A stretch of DNA of 51,753 bases from Streptomyces sp. ISL-43 (GTDB lineage Bacteria > Actinomycetota > Actinomycetes > Streptomycetales > Streptomycetaceae). How positions within the stretch are numbered: the first letter of the stretch is position 1; the number at the start of each line of letters is the position of its first letter. Of the stretch, positions 43,810-51,753 are shown one piece after another. The notes beneath the pieces are model-generated. The model saw only the letters and a list, made by a program, of their open reading frames with translations. It had not been told where the DNA came from and did not search any database. A program made the position numbers and the translations under genes. The stretch is taken from NCBI RefSeq assembly GCF_018614195.1, contig NZ_JAGGOT010000054.1, forward strand, positions 1 through 51,753, read 5' to 3'.

Positions 43810-44535
43810 GTGCGCGCGCTCATCGTGACCGCGGTGGCGGCGGAGGCGGACTCCGTCGTCGGCGGCCTGCCCGGTCCGGCCCCTCATCCGGACCACACCC
43901 CCGGCTCCGAGCCGCGCACCCTCCCCGGTGGTTACCTCATCCACCACCGGGGAGCCTTCGACATCCTCGTCGCCGGAGTCGGCCCGGCCGCCGCGGCCGC
44001 CGGGACCGCGACCGCCCTGGCGCTCGCGCCCGACGGCGGCTACGGCCTGGTCGTCTCCGCCGGCATCGGCGGCGGGTTCGCGCCCGCCGCCCCGCTCGGC
44101 TCCCTCGTGGTCGCCGACGCCATCGTCGCCGCCGATCTGGGGGCCGAGACCCCGCAGGGCTTCCTTCCCGTCGCGGAACTCGGCTTCGGCCGCAGCGTGC
44201 ACCTGCCTCCCGCGGAGCTCGCCGTCCGGGCCGCCGAGGCGACCGGGGCCCTGCTCGCACCCGTCCTGACCGTCTCCACCGTCACCGGCACCGCCGACCG
44301 CGCCGCGGCTCTCGTAGCCCGGCATCCGCTCGCCGGGGCCGAGGCCATGGAGGGCTTCGGGGTCGCGGAGGCCGCCGCTGCGCACGGGCTGCCCGTCCTG
44401 GAGGTCCGTGCCGTCTCCAACGCCGTGGGCCCCCGCGACCGCGCCGCCTGGCGGATCGGCGACGCCCTGGCGGCGCTGGCCGACGGCTTCCGCGCACTGG
44501 GACCCGTACTCGCCTCCTGGGGAGGACCCTCATGA
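43810..44535 (+). CDS. mqnB: Futalosine hydrolase
   Basis: This 241-residue nucleosidase cleaves futalosine to dehypoxanthine futalosine in the futalosine route to menaquinone. It has the phosphorylase/nucleosidase fold: ILVAGVGPAAAAAGTATAL, VSAGIGGGFAPAA, and EAMEGFGVAEAAAAHG with the ME motif that binds the ribose. The late DRAAW pairs with the base. The GTG start is inferred because the ORF upstream overlaps the DUF2771 gene. The stop overlaps the mqnD start as ATGA, so the two are co-translated. Confidence 0.92.
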   Translation: MRALIVTAVAAEADSVVGGLPGPAPHPDHTPGSEPRTLPGGYLIHHRGAFDILVAGVGPAAAAAGTATALALAPDGGYGLVVSAGIGGGFAPAAPLGSLVVADAIVAADLGAETPQGFLPVAELGFGRSVHLPPAELAVRAAEATGALLAPVLTVSTVTGTADRAAALVARHPLAGAEAMEGFGVAEAAAAHGLPVLEVRAVSNAVGPRDRAAWRIGDALAALADGFRALGPVLASWGGPS

Positions 44536-45410
44536 ACGCCGTGAAGCCCGTGGAGCCCGAGCTCCGGTCGCCCGTGCGGATCGCCTACTCGCCCTGCCCG
44601 AACGACACCTTCGTCTTCGACGCCTGGGCCCACGGCCGCGTCCCCGGCGCGCCCGCACTCGACGTCACCTTCGCGGACATCGACATCACCAACGGCATGG
44701 CCGAGCGCGGTGAGCTGGACGTCCTGAAGGTGTCCTACGCCGTCCTGCCGTGGGTGCTGGAGGAGTACGCGCTGCTGCCCTGCGGCGGCGCCCTGGGCCG
44801 CGGCTGCGGACCGCTGGTCCTGACGCGCGAGCCGGGGCTGGAGCTGGCGGGCAAGACGGTCGCGGTCCCGAGCGAACGCTCCACCGCCTACCTGCTGTTC
44901 CGGCTGTGGGCCGCCGACGTGCTGCCGCCCGAGGGCGTCGGCAAGGTGGTCGTGCTGCCGTTCCACGAGATCATGCCGGCCGTGCGCGACGGCCGCGTGG
45001 ACGCCGGACTGGTCATCCACGAGGCCCGGTTCACCTATCAGGACTACGGGCTGCACTGCCTGGCCGACATGGGCGAGCACTGGGAGTCCACGACCGGCCT
45101 GCCGATCCCGCTCGGCGCGATCATCGCCAAGCGCTCACTGGGCTCGGACACACTGCGCGCGCTCGCCGAGTCCGCCCGCACCTCGGTCCGGATGGCCTGG
45201 GAGGACCCGGAGGCGTCGCGCCCCTACGTACGTGCGCACGCGCAGGAGCTGGACCCGGCCGTCGCGGACCAGCACATCGGGCTGTACGTCAACGAGTTCA
45301 CGTCCGGCCTCGGCGACGCCGGTTACGCGGCGGTGCGCGGCCTGCTGACGCGGGCGGCGGCGGAGGGTCTGGTTCCGGCCATTGCCCCCGGCGCGCTGGA
45401 CTTCCCCTAG
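44532..45410 (+). CDS. mqnD: 1,4-dihydroxy-6-naphthoate synthase
   Basis: This 292-residue enzyme converts cyclic dehypoxanthine futalosine to 1,4-dihydroxy-6-naphthoate in menaquinone synthesis. It has a periplasmic-binding-protein-like two-lobe fold with IAYSPCPNDTFVFDAWAHG, GELDVLKVSYAVLPWV, and VDAGLVIHEARFTYQDYGL, whose His is the catalytic base in the family. The ATG overlaps the mqnB stop as ATGA. A strong terminator follows. Confidence 0.95.
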   Translation: MNAVKPVEPELRSPVRIAYSPCPNDTFVFDAWAHGRVPGAPALDVTFADIDITNGMAERGELDVLKVSYAVLPWVLEEYALLPCGGALGRGCGPLVLTREPGLELAGKTVAVPSERSTAYLLFRLWAADVLPPEGVGKVVVLPFHEIMPAVRDGRVDAGLVIHEARFTYQDYGLHCLADMGEHWESTTGLPIPLGAIIAKRSLGSDTLRALAESARTSVRMAWEDPEASRPYVRAHAQELDPAVADQHIGLYVNEFTSGLGDAGYAAVRGLLTRAAAEGLVPAIAPGALDFP

Positions 45411-45415
45411 GACAT

Positions 45416-45455
45416 GACCGTGCCCCGGCTCCTTCCCGGGAGCCGGGGCACGGTC
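45416..45455. terminator. Strong bidirectional terminator after mqnD
   Basis: Perfect 16-bp stem (45416-45431 with 45440-45455) with an 8-nt loop. It lies between the convergent mqnD and cold-shock-domain genes and could serve both. Confidence 0.9.
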
Positions 45456-45466
45456 GTACCGCCTGG

Positions 45467-45850
45467 TCAGACGTCCATCTGGTCGGCCACCGCGCGCAGC
45501 ATGCCGGCGATCTTCGAGCCGTGCGCCCTGTCGGGGTAACGGCCCCGCTCCAGCTGCTGCGTGACGTTCTCCAGCAGGGTCGTGAGGTCCTGCACGATCG
45601 AGGCGAGCTCGTCCGGCTTGCGCCGCTGCGCGGCCGCGACGGAGGGTGCCGGATCCAGGACGATCACCGAAAGTGCCTGGTCGCCGCGTTGCCCGGCGAC
45701 GACGCCGAACTCGACGCGCTGGCCGGGCTTGAGCGCGTCCACCCCGGCGGGAAGCACCGAAGAGTGAACGAAGACGTCGCCGCCGTCGTCGCGGGAGAGA
45801 AAGCCGAAGCCCTTCTCACTGTTGAACCACTTGACCTTGCCGGTAGGCAC
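45467..45850 (-). CDS. Cold-shock-domain protein with C-terminal extension
   Basis: This 127-residue protein has an N-terminal cold-shock domain: KVKWFNSEKGFGFLSRDDG (RNP1) and DVFVHSSVL (RNP2). It continues past the usual 66-70 residues with a helical extension (DELASIVQDLTTLLENV) of unknown role that is conserved in actinobacteria. It should bind single-stranded RNA or DNA. The GTG start is inferred from the domain boundary. GAGG is only 2 nt from it, so translation may be weak or leader-dependent. Confidence 0.92.
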   Translation of the reverse strand: MPTGKVKWFNSEKGFGFLSRDDGGDVFVHSSVLPAGVDALKPGQRVEFGVVAGQRGDQALSVIVLDPAPSVAAAQRRKPDELASIVQDLTTLLENVTQQLERGRYPDRAHGSKIAGMLRAVADQMDV

Positions 45851-45993
45851 GTCCGTCCTCTGTCCTTGCGCTCGTCGGGTGTGAAGCGGGTCACCGACCC
45901 GCACCTCTCAGGCTAATCGTCAGGATCCGGGGGACAAGACGTTCCCCGGTCCTTCGCGGATGACCGCTCCGGCCAGGGAACTACCCTGGCCGG

Positions 45994-46308
45994 GTGACTG
46001 TTACTCCTCAGCCCGAGCACGCGGACACCGCCCGCGCCTCCACCGCCGCCACAGCGGGCGCCCCCGCGGGCGACCCCGACGCGGCCCGCCCCGGCGACGC
46101 GCTCGTCAAGGCCGGCGGCATCGTCTTCATCCTCGGCGCCGTCGCCACGCTCGCCACGATGGCACCGCTGTTCCTGGACACCGACCCGTTCCCGTCGTAC
46201 GCGTGGGCCGTGTGCATGCTCATGGGCGTCGGCTTCGCCATCTCGGCGGCGGGCGTGGTGCGCTCGGCGGCCGCGCAGCGCACGGCCGCCCGCGCGTCGC
46301 AGGCGTAG
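45994..46308 (+). CDS. Small membrane protein, leaderless
   Basis: This 104-residue protein has a soluble Ala/Thr/Asp N-terminus (1-38) and two membrane helices (AGGIVFILGAVATLATMAPL and AWAVCMLMGVGFAISAAGVV). ATGACC (45960-45965) and TACCCT (45982-45987) form a promoter with 16-nt spacing, and the GTG lies 6 nt after the -10. That predicts transcription starting at the GTG. Function unknown. Confidence 0.8.
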   Translation: MTVTPQPEHADTARASTAATAGAPAGDPDAARPGDALVKAGGIVFILGAVATLATMAPLFLDTDPFPSYAWAVCMLMGVGFAISAAGVVRSAAAQRTAARASQA

Positions 46309-46380
46309 TACGCACGTTCCCGGCTACGCGGCCGGGCGGCTACGCGACCGGCGTGGTCGCGCTGCCGCGCGGCCGCGGGC

Positions 46381-47010
46381 TCACGCGGACCGCGTGCGGG
46401 CGTACTCCGCGAGCCAGGCCGGCAGCTCGGTGAGGTCCGCCAGCACCACGTCGGCGCCCGCCTCCCGCAGCTCCGGCTCCGGGCACGGGCCGGTCGGGAC
46501 CGTCACCGACAGGGCGCCGGCCGCGCGTGCGCCCCGTACGTCTCCCACGTGGTCGCCGACGTAGACCTGGGCGCCGTACTCGCGCAGGGCGCCCGCCTTG
46601 GCCTCCGCCCACAGCCAGCCGACGACCGCGTCCGGCTCGATGCCCAGGTGGGCCAGGTGCAGGCGGGCGTTGGGCTCGTGCTTGGCGGTGACGACGATCG
46701 CGCGGCCGCCGAGCGCCTGGACCGCCTCGATCGCCTCGCGGGCACCGGGCATCGCCGGGGTCGGCTCGATGGCGTGTGTGGGATAGATCTCCCGGTAGCG
46801 GTCGGCCATGGCGGGGATCTCCGCCTCCGCGAACCAGTACGCGAGCTCCTCGTCCAGCGGCGGACCGAGGCGCGTGACGGCCGCGTCCGCGTCGATGAAC
46901 GTGCCCGTCTCGGCCGAAAGCGCCTGGTAGGCGGCCCTGATGCCCGGCCGCGAGTCGATGAGGGTCATGTCGAGGTCGAATCCGACGGTCAGCAGCGTTT
47001 CGGAGCTCAT
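46381..47010 (-). CDS. HAD-superfamily phosphatase
   Basis: This 209-residue HAD hydrolase has motif I VGFDLDMTLIDSRPG (both Asp present), motif II VVTAKHEP, motif III Lys in AEAKAGAL and motif IV VGDHVGDVRGARAAGA. It is probably a phosphoglycolate or sugar-phosphate phosphatase of the Gph type. CACAAT lies 6 nt before the ATG with no SD, suggesting leaderless expression. Confidence 0.9.
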   Translation of the reverse strand: MSSETLLTVGFDLDMTLIDSRPGIRAAYQALSAETGTFIDADAAVTRLGPPLDEELAYWFAEAEIPAMADRYREIYPTHAIEPTPAMPGAREAIEAVQALGGRAIVVTAKHEPNARLHLAHLGIEPDAVVGWLWAEAKAGALREYGAQVYVGDHVGDVRGARAAGALSVTVPTGPCPEPELREAGADVVLADLTELPAWLAEYARTRSA

Positions 47011-47268
47011 ACGGCCATTGTGCCGAGCCGGGCGCGCGGAACGGGAACGTGTCCGGGGGAAGGCAGGGGACACGCCCCGCAGGGCAGACCACCCGCACCC
47101 GCCCACCGGCCCCCGCGCCGGACGGTGGCGGCGACACCCCCGCCCAGACCCCGACGGACGGAGTCCGGCGCAGCGGCCCGGGGCCGGGGAGGCACGCCAG
47201 GGCCGAGCCGCGCGAGGGGCGCGTCAGGAAGGCAGGGCCCGCCAGGGCCGAGCCGCGCGAGGGGCGCG
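47011..47268. other. 258-bp GC-rich region without a gene
   Basis: No reading frame with proper codon bias is seen. It carries the HAD -10 (47017-47022) at its left end and the 45-bp-period repeat at its right end. The middle is low-complexity C/G-rich DNA. Confidence 0.5.
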
Positions 47269-47277
47269 TCAGGAAGG
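47195..47277. repeat. 45-bp-period tandem repeat overlapping the end of the HAAS gene
   Basis: A 38-bp block is repeated exactly at 47195-47232 and 47240-47277. The second copy contains the stop codon and last residues of the membrane protein gene (stop at 47269-47271). The first copy is a downstream duplicate. Confidence 0.95.
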
Positions 47278-48192
47278 AGGAAGGCCGCGGCGGCGCGAGC
47301 GCCAGAAGAGGTACAGCGCGGAGGCCAGCGCAGCCGCCCGCGCGAGCCACGGGAGCATGTCGTGGAAGACCCCGCCCACCCCCTCGTCCGTCAGCGGGGA
47401 ACCCCACCGCCCGTTCAGCCGCCCCCACAGCCACACCACCGCCGAGGCGAACACCGCCCCCGGCAGCCCGAAGACGACCCACTTGCGCTCCGCAGGACCC
47501 AGTACGCGGGAGGCGTACGCGAGCAGCCAGCCCGCGGCCAGCAGCAGCCAGTACCCGGAGACCGCGCCCGCGACCAGCGCGACCGCCGCGAGCAGCAGGA
47601 ACGCGTGCGGCTTCGGCCTCGGGGCCGCCGGGGCGTCCCCTACGGCCGCCGCCCCGGCCTTCGCCGCCGCCTTCGCCCGCCGCCGCTCCCGCAGGAACCC
47701 CAGGAGCGTCCGCCGCTCCGCCGGTTCCTCCGCGGCCGCACCGGCGTCGGCCTTCGCGACCTCGGCACGCTCCGGGTCCTTGAACAGCTCCGGGATCTCG
47801 ATCCCACCCGCGAAGCCCTCCACCGAGGAGTCCGGCGCGACCCGCCACCAGTCGGGCTCCATCACCTCGCCCTTGCCCAGTTCGTCGATCCCGGCCAGAT
47901 GCGGCGGCGCGGCCCCCCGCTGCGCCGGCACGGCGGGCGTCTGCTCGGCGGGCGGCGGCGCGCCCGCCGCCGACAGCGTGCCGACGACCTCCTCCGGCGT
48001 GCCGATCCGCTCCAGGATGCGCCGTACCGCCGCCGGTGTCTCGGGCTCGTACTTCGCCCGCCGCCGGTCGATTTCGTCCCGCAGCCCCGACACCAGCCGC
48101 ATCCGGTCCCCGGACGGCAGCTGCCGGCGCTGCGCCAAGTCCCCGACCCGGCTCAGATATTCGTAGACCAGATGGTCGCTCTCGATGCCCAC
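47269..48192 (-). CDS. HAAS/DUF1700-like membrane protein
   Basis: This 307-residue protein has an N-terminal helical HAAS-like domain (VYEYLSRVGDLAQRRQLPSG, then LRDEIDRRRAKYEPETPAAV and ERIGTPEEVV). A variable Ala/Pro linker and four predicted membrane helices follow (FLLLAAVALVAGAVSGYWLL onward). HAAS domains sense or relay signals to partner regulators such as PadR. No PadR gene is next to it. GGGAGGAG lies 7 nt upstream of the GTG. Confidence 0.82.
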   Translation of the reverse strand: MGIESDHLVYEYLSRVGDLAQRRQLPSGDRMRLVSGLRDEIDRRRAKYEPETPAAVRRILERIGTPEEVVGTLSAAGAPPPAEQTPAVPAQRGAAPPHLAGIDELGKGEVMEPDWWRVAPDSSVEGFAGGIEIPELFKDPERAEVAKADAGAAAEEPAERRTLLGFLRERRRAKAAAKAGAAAVGDAPAAPRPKPHAFLLLAAVALVAGAVSGYWLLLAAGWLLAYASRVLGPAERKWVVFGLPGAVFASAVVWLWGRLNGRWGSPLTDEGVGGVFHDMLPWLARAAALASALYLFWRSRRRGLPPS

Positions 48193-48326
48193 GCCCCGGC
48201 TCCTCCCGTACCGCCTGATGCGAAGGTAGCGCGTGCGCCCGTGGAGCTGCCGAGGGCGCAGCGGATACCGTTGACCGGATGGGGACCGGCCGACTGACCG
48301 GCCGACGCGACCAGGAGGCGACGACC

Positions 48327-50780
48327 GTGCCTGACCCGAGCACCGCGGGAAGCGCTCCGCGCTCCCTCGCCGAAGCGCTGCGCGCCCGTGACGACGCGGG
48401 ACTGGCCGCCCTGCTGCACGCCCGTCCGGATCTGCTGAGCCCGGTGCCCGGGGACGTGACGCAGCTGGCGACGCGGGCCGGGACCCGGGCCTCGGTGGTG
48501 CGTGCGCTGGACCGCCTCGACCGGTTCGCCCTGCAGTGCGCCGAAGCCCTCGCGGTGGCCCCGGAACCGTGCCCGTATCCGGTGCTGGAGTCGCTGCTCG
48601 CGGGCGACACCGGTACGACGTCCGGCGCGGACAACGGGGCCCGCGCCGAGCTGCCCCGGGCGCTGGCGACCCTGCGCGAACAGGCCCTCGTATGGGGCGA
48701 CGAGCAGCGGCTGCGCCTGGTGCGCACGGCCCGCGAGCTGCTCGCGCCCTCCGCGTCCCGGCCCTCCGCCACCGGGCTCGGCCCGACCGTCGCCGAGGCC
48801 ACCGCCGGCATGTCCCCGACCCGGATCCAGGAGATCGTGTCGGCCGTAGGACTGTCCGCGACGCACGACCCGGTGTCGGCGGTGACCGCGCTGACGGGCC
48901 TGTTCACGGACCCGGCCCGGATGTCGGCGCTGCTCGACGAGGCTCCGGCGGAGGCCCACCAGGTACTCGGGCGGCTCGTGTGGGGTCCGCCGTACGGGGA
49001 GGTGACCCCGAATCCGACGCCTCCGGTGCGCTGGCTGCGCGACCGGGGTCTGCTGCTGCCGGCGTCGGCGCGGACGGTACTGCTGCCGCGCGAGGTGGCG
49101 CTGCACCTGCGCGGCGGGCTCGCGCACCGGGTGACGGAGCCGCTGCCCCCGGCCGTTGCCGCGCACCGCGAGCACCGTCCACAGCTTGTGGACGCGAACG
49201 CGGCCGGTCAGGCGCTGGCCGCGCTGTCGACCGTGGAGGAGCTGGTGAAGTCCTGGGAGTACGCCGGTCCTGCCGTGCTCCGGGCGGGCGGGCTCTCCGT
49301 ACGGGACCTGAAGCGGGCCGCGGCCCAGTTGGACACCACCGAGCCGTCGGCGGCGTTCTGGGTCGAACTCGCCTACGCGGCGGGGCTGCTGGCCAGTGAC
49401 AGCGAGGCGGACGAGCGGTACGCGCCGACCCCCGCCTTCGACGACTGGTGCGAACTCCCGCCCGCCGAGCGCTGGTCGGTACTGGCGGCCGCCTGGCTGG
49501 CTGCCACCCGGACCGCCGGCCTGGTCGGCGAACAGGACGCGAAGGGCCGCACCCTGTCGGCGCTCGGCCCGGAACTGGACCGATCGGCCGCCCCCGAGGT
49601 GCGCCGCCGCGTCCTGCACCTGATCGGCGCCCTGCCCGAGGGCGGCTCCCCGGACCCGGCCGCGCTCTTCACCCGGCTGACGTGGGAGCGCCCGGTGCGC
49701 GGGACGAGCGAGCTGCGCGCCCGCCTCGCGCACTGGACGCTGACCGAGGCCGAGGTCCTCGGCGTCACCGGCCGGGGCGCGCTCGCCGCGCACGGCCGCG
49801 CCCTGCTGGAGGGCCGGGACCCGGCACCGCTGCTCGCGCCGCTGCTGCCCGAGCCCGTGGACCACGTACTGCTCCAGGCCGACCTGACGGCGGTGGCCCC
49901 GGGGCCGCTGCGCCGGGCGCTCGCCGACGTCCTGGCGGTCCTGGCCGACGTGGAGTCCAAGGGCGGGGCGACGGTGTACCGCTTCACGCCCGGGTCGGTG
50001 CGCCGCGCCCTGGACGCCGGCCACACGGCCGTCGACCTGCAGGCCTTCCTCACCGAGCACAGCCGCACCCCGGTGCCGCAGCCGCTGTCCTACCTGATCG
50101 ACGACGTGGCCCGGCGCCACGGCCACCTGCGGGTCGGCGCGGCCTCCTCCTACGTGCGCTGCGACGACGACGGCATGCTCAACGAGATCCTGGCCGACAA
50201 GCGCTCGGCGGGCATGGGCCTGCGCCGCCTGGCGCCCACCGTGCTGGCCGCGCAGGCCGACCCGACCGCGCTGCTCGACACGTTGCGGGCCATGGGGTAC
50301 GCACCGGCCGCGGAGTCCCGTACCGGAGACGTCGTCGTCGGCCGCGCCGACGCGCACCGCACCCCCGCCCGCTCGGCTCCCGCCCCGGTCCCGGACGGGC
50401 CTCCGGTGCCGGACGCGACGCTGCTGGGGGCCGCCGTACGGGCGATCCGCGCGGGCGACATGGCGGCGACGGCGGTCCGCAAGGAGCCCTCCGGGGCGTC
50501 CTCCGGGGCGTCCTCCGGGGCGTCCTCCGGCGGACCGGGCGCGCTCCCGCGCACCAGCGCGGCGGAGACCCTGGCGACGGTGCAGGCGGCCGCGCTGACC
50601 GGGTCGGCGGTATGGATCGGCTACGTCAACGCCGACGGGGCCGCGAGCCAGCGGGTCATCGCGCCGGTGCGGGTGGAGGGCGGCTTCGTCACCGGGTACG
50701 ACCACACGGCGGACGAGGTACGGACGTACGCGCTGCACCGGATCACCGGGGTCGCGGAACTGGCGGAGGACCAGGTCTGA
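48327..50780 (+). CDS. XPB N-terminal-domain/WYL protein without helicase motor
   Basis: This 817-residue protein contains helicase XPB/Ssl2 N-terminal-like modules: an N-terminal winged region, VRWLRDRGLLLPASARTVLL near 240, and VDHVLLQADLTAVAPGPL near 515. It ends in a WYL-like C-terminal segment (AVWIGYVNADGAASQRVIAP). No Walker A or DEAD/DEXH motif is present, so it cannot be a helicase by itself. It may partner an XPB helicase encoded elsewhere. The GTG is preceded by AGGAGG. A stretch encoded by three 12-bp repeats (50490-50525) adds GASS units. Function likely in DNA repair or transcription. Confidence 0.85.
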   Translation: MPDPSTAGSAPRSLAEALRARDDAGLAALLHARPDLLSPVPGDVTQLATRAGTRASVVRALDRLDRFALQCAEALAVAPEPCPYPVLESLLAGDTGTTSGADNGARAELPRALATLREQALVWGDEQRLRLVRTARELLAPSASRPSATGLGPTVAEATAGMSPTRIQEIVSAVGLSATHDPVSAVTALTGLFTDPARMSALLDEAPAEAHQVLGRLVWGPPYGEVTPNPTPPVRWLRDRGLLLPASARTVLLPREVALHLRGGLAHRVTEPLPPAVAAHREHRPQLVDANAAGQALAALSTVEELVKSWEYAGPAVLRAGGLSVRDLKRAAAQLDTTEPSAAFWVELAYAAGLLASDSEADERYAPTPAFDDWCELPPAERWSVLAAAWLAATRTAGLVGEQDAKGRTLSALGPELDRSAAPEVRRRVLHLIGALPEGGSPDPAALFTRLTWERPVRGTSELRARLAHWTLTEAEVLGVTGRGALAAHGRALLEGRDPAPLLAPLLPEPVDHVLLQADLTAVAPGPLRRALADVLAVLADVESKGGATVYRFTPGSVRRALDAGHTAVDLQAFLTEHSRTPVPQPLSYLIDDVARRHGHLRVGAASSYVRCDDDGMLNEILADKRSAGMGLRRLAPTVLAAQADPTALLDTLRAMGYAPAAESRTGDVVVGRADAHRTPARSAPAPVPDGPPVPDATLLGAAVRAIRAGDMAATAVRKEPSGASSGASSGASSGGPGALPRTSAAETLATVQAAALTGSAVWIGYVNADGAASQRVIAPVRVEGGFVTGYDHTADEVRTYALHRITGVAELAEDQV
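50490..50525. repeat. Three 12-bp tandem repeats in the XPB-N/WYL gene
   Basis: tccggggcgtcc occurs at 50490-50501, 50502-50513 and 50514-50525 and encodes the repeated SGAS segment in a flexible linker. Confidence 0.9.
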
Positions 50781-50785
50781 GGGCG

Positions 50786-50822
50786 GTCCCGTAATCCCCG
50801 CGCCCGCCGGGGACTACGGGAC
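50786..50822. terminator. Hairpin after the XPB-N/WYL gene
   Basis: GTCCCGTA (50786-50793) with TACGGGAC (50815-50822) and TCCCC (50795-50799) with GGGGA (50809-50813) form a long stem with one mismatch pair. It starts 6 nt after the stop codon. Confidence 0.85.
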
Positions 50823-50892
50823 GGCCCTCGGTCGGGGAGGCCGCGAGGAAAACCGCTCGCCGGGCGGGTGTCCGGCCCCGCACCCTGGGGCC

Positions 50893-51519
50893 ATGTCCGA
50901 CATCCCGACCGCAGTCCGGGCCGAGACCCCGACCGAGGTCCCCCGGCACCGGATCCGCGCGTCCCACACCACCGACACCCTCACGGTGTACCAGGCGTAC
51001 AGCCCCCGGCTGGGACTCCCCGCCGCCCGGGACGGGCGCTTCCCGCCCGCCTGGAAGCGGGAGCGGATGACGTGGGTCAAGCCGTCGTTCCTGTGGATGA
51101 TGTACCGCTGCGGCTGGGCCACCAAGGCCGACCAGGAGACCGTGCTGGCCGTCGAGATCACCCGCGCCGGCTTCGACCGCGCGCTGCGCGACGCCTGCCT
51201 GTCCCACTACTCCCCCGCCGTGCACCCCGACCGGGCGGCCTGGAGGCAGGCGCTGCGGACCGCCCCCGCCCGCGTCCAATGGGACCCGGAGCGCGACCTG
51301 CACCTGAACCCGCTGCCCCACCGCTCGCTCCAACTCGGCCTGGCCGGACCGGCCTCGCGGGCGTACGCCGACGAGTGGACGGTCTCCATCCGCGATGTGA
51401 CGCCGCTGGTCCGGGAGATCCACGGCCTGCTCCGCTCCGGGGAACCGGAGGCGGCGAGCGCCCTCCTCCCGGCGGAGACCCCCTATCCGGCGGGGCCGCT
51501 GGAGCACCTGGGCGCGTAG
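50893..51519 (+). CDS. DUF4291 protein
   Basis: This 208-residue protein has the DUF4291 pattern: IRASHTTDTLTVYQAYSP near the N-terminus, then RMTWVKPSFLWMMYRCGWA and QETVLAVEITRAGFDRAL. The family is widespread and uncharacterised; structure predictions suggest a compact alpha/beta enzyme. CACCCT lies 6 nt before the ATG and no SD is visible, so it may be leaderless. Confidence 0.9.
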   Translation: MSDIPTAVRAETPTEVPRHRIRASHTTDTLTVYQAYSPRLGLPAARDGRFPPAWKRERMTWVKPSFLWMMYRCGWATKADQETVLAVEITRAGFDRALRDACLSHYSPAVHPDRAAWRQALRTAPARVQWDPERDLHLNPLPHRSLQLGLAGPASRAYADEWTVSIRDVTPLVREIHGLLRSGEPEAASALLPAETPYPAGPLEHLGA

Positions 51520-51753
51520 CCGGTTCCTGTGACGGCCCCCGGCACCGGAGCACTGGGCGAAACAGGTGGAGACGATTCCGTTATCGCAGGTCAGCGATCC
51601 AGCGCACCTTCGGTGCGCGCCGGGGGCGTGGTAAATCCCGTGGCGCGCGCTGGGGGTGCTTCTGTCCGCTCTGACGGGGCCTGTTGCTGGTCCAGGATGC
51701 TGGTGGGGTTCGTTCCGGCCGAAACCGATCCGTCTGTGATGCCTGTGAGCTCG
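51520..51753. other. Right end of window, no gene found
   Basis: Reading frames here lack Streptomyces codon bias. A tight hairpin (GCGCACC 51602-51608, GGTGCGC 51612-51618, 3-nt loop) lies in the middle and could end the DUF4291 transcript. GC content is lower than in the genes. It may be the edge of something that lies outside the window. Confidence 0.4.

Noticed and set aside
48327..50780. Active XPB helicase
   Set aside because: No Walker A or DEAD/DEXH motif is present.
51520..51753. tRNA or rRNA gene at the right edge
   Set aside because: No cloverleaf or conserved rRNA segment could be drawn; only one short hairpin is present.

Overview
The window reads as the chromosome of a Streptomyces species. 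GC content is very high, with strong third-position GC in genes. Translation starts include many GTG codons and one TTG, and operon genes overlap by GTGA or ATGA. The gene content fits: futalosine-pathway menaquinone genes (mqnB, mqnD), a class F sortase, DUF3027 and DUF2771 genes, an XPB-N/WYL protein, and MarR/MFS and ArsR-like/MFS pairs. No rRNA, tRNA or CRISPR array was seen.

Layout. 1-231: a large imperfect inverted repeat and a 30-bp tandem repeat. 232-7595 (minus): a five-gene translationally coupled operon (TIGR03084 protein, AtuA-like protein, acyl-CoA carboxylase beta and alpha chains, acyl-CoA dehydrogenase). It probably degrades a branched or terpenoid acyl-CoA. 7802-10825: a HAD protein, a divergent WYL regulator/target pair with a 33-bp operator, and a small secreted protein. 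10944-12750: a two-gene cassette of unknown role, a membrane protein with six exact 11-residue coiled-coil repeats and a predicted haem-oxygenase-like protein, behind an ECF-sigma-type promoter. 12824-17825: DMT transporter, FAD/Fe-S oxidoreductase, serC. 17826-19147: five 11-bp direct repeats, then a secreted protein and a lipoprotein-like class F sortase. 19335-24772: a 1050-residue sacsin-type GHKL ATPase protein and an ArsR-like/MFS pair. 24809-32248: a CtpE-like P-type ATPase, DUF2530 protein, purine permease, ribbon-helix-helix protein, MarR/MFS operon, thpR and a 29-residue membrane peptide.

32268-36217 is the clearest accessory region. An aldo/keto reductase gene is split into a 3' and a 5' piece about 3 kb apart. 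Between them lie a frameshifted large serine recombinase, a small gene and the start of a broken one, and a complete inverted copy of the same reductase. This looks like a decayed integrative element that carries a replacement for the gene it disrupted.

36277-51753: SGNH hydrolase, anchored beta-propeller protein, flotillin and NfeD-like pair, DUF3027, MFS, DUF2771 lipoprotein, mqnB-mqnD, cold-shock-domain protein, HAD phosphatase, HAAS-like membrane protein, XPB-N/WYL protein and DUF4291.

Two patterns run through the window. At least a dozen genes have a -10-like hexamer exactly 6 or 7 nt before the start codon, which suggests leaderless transcripts. Short tandem repeats are concentrated at gene ends, and two of them span stop codons.
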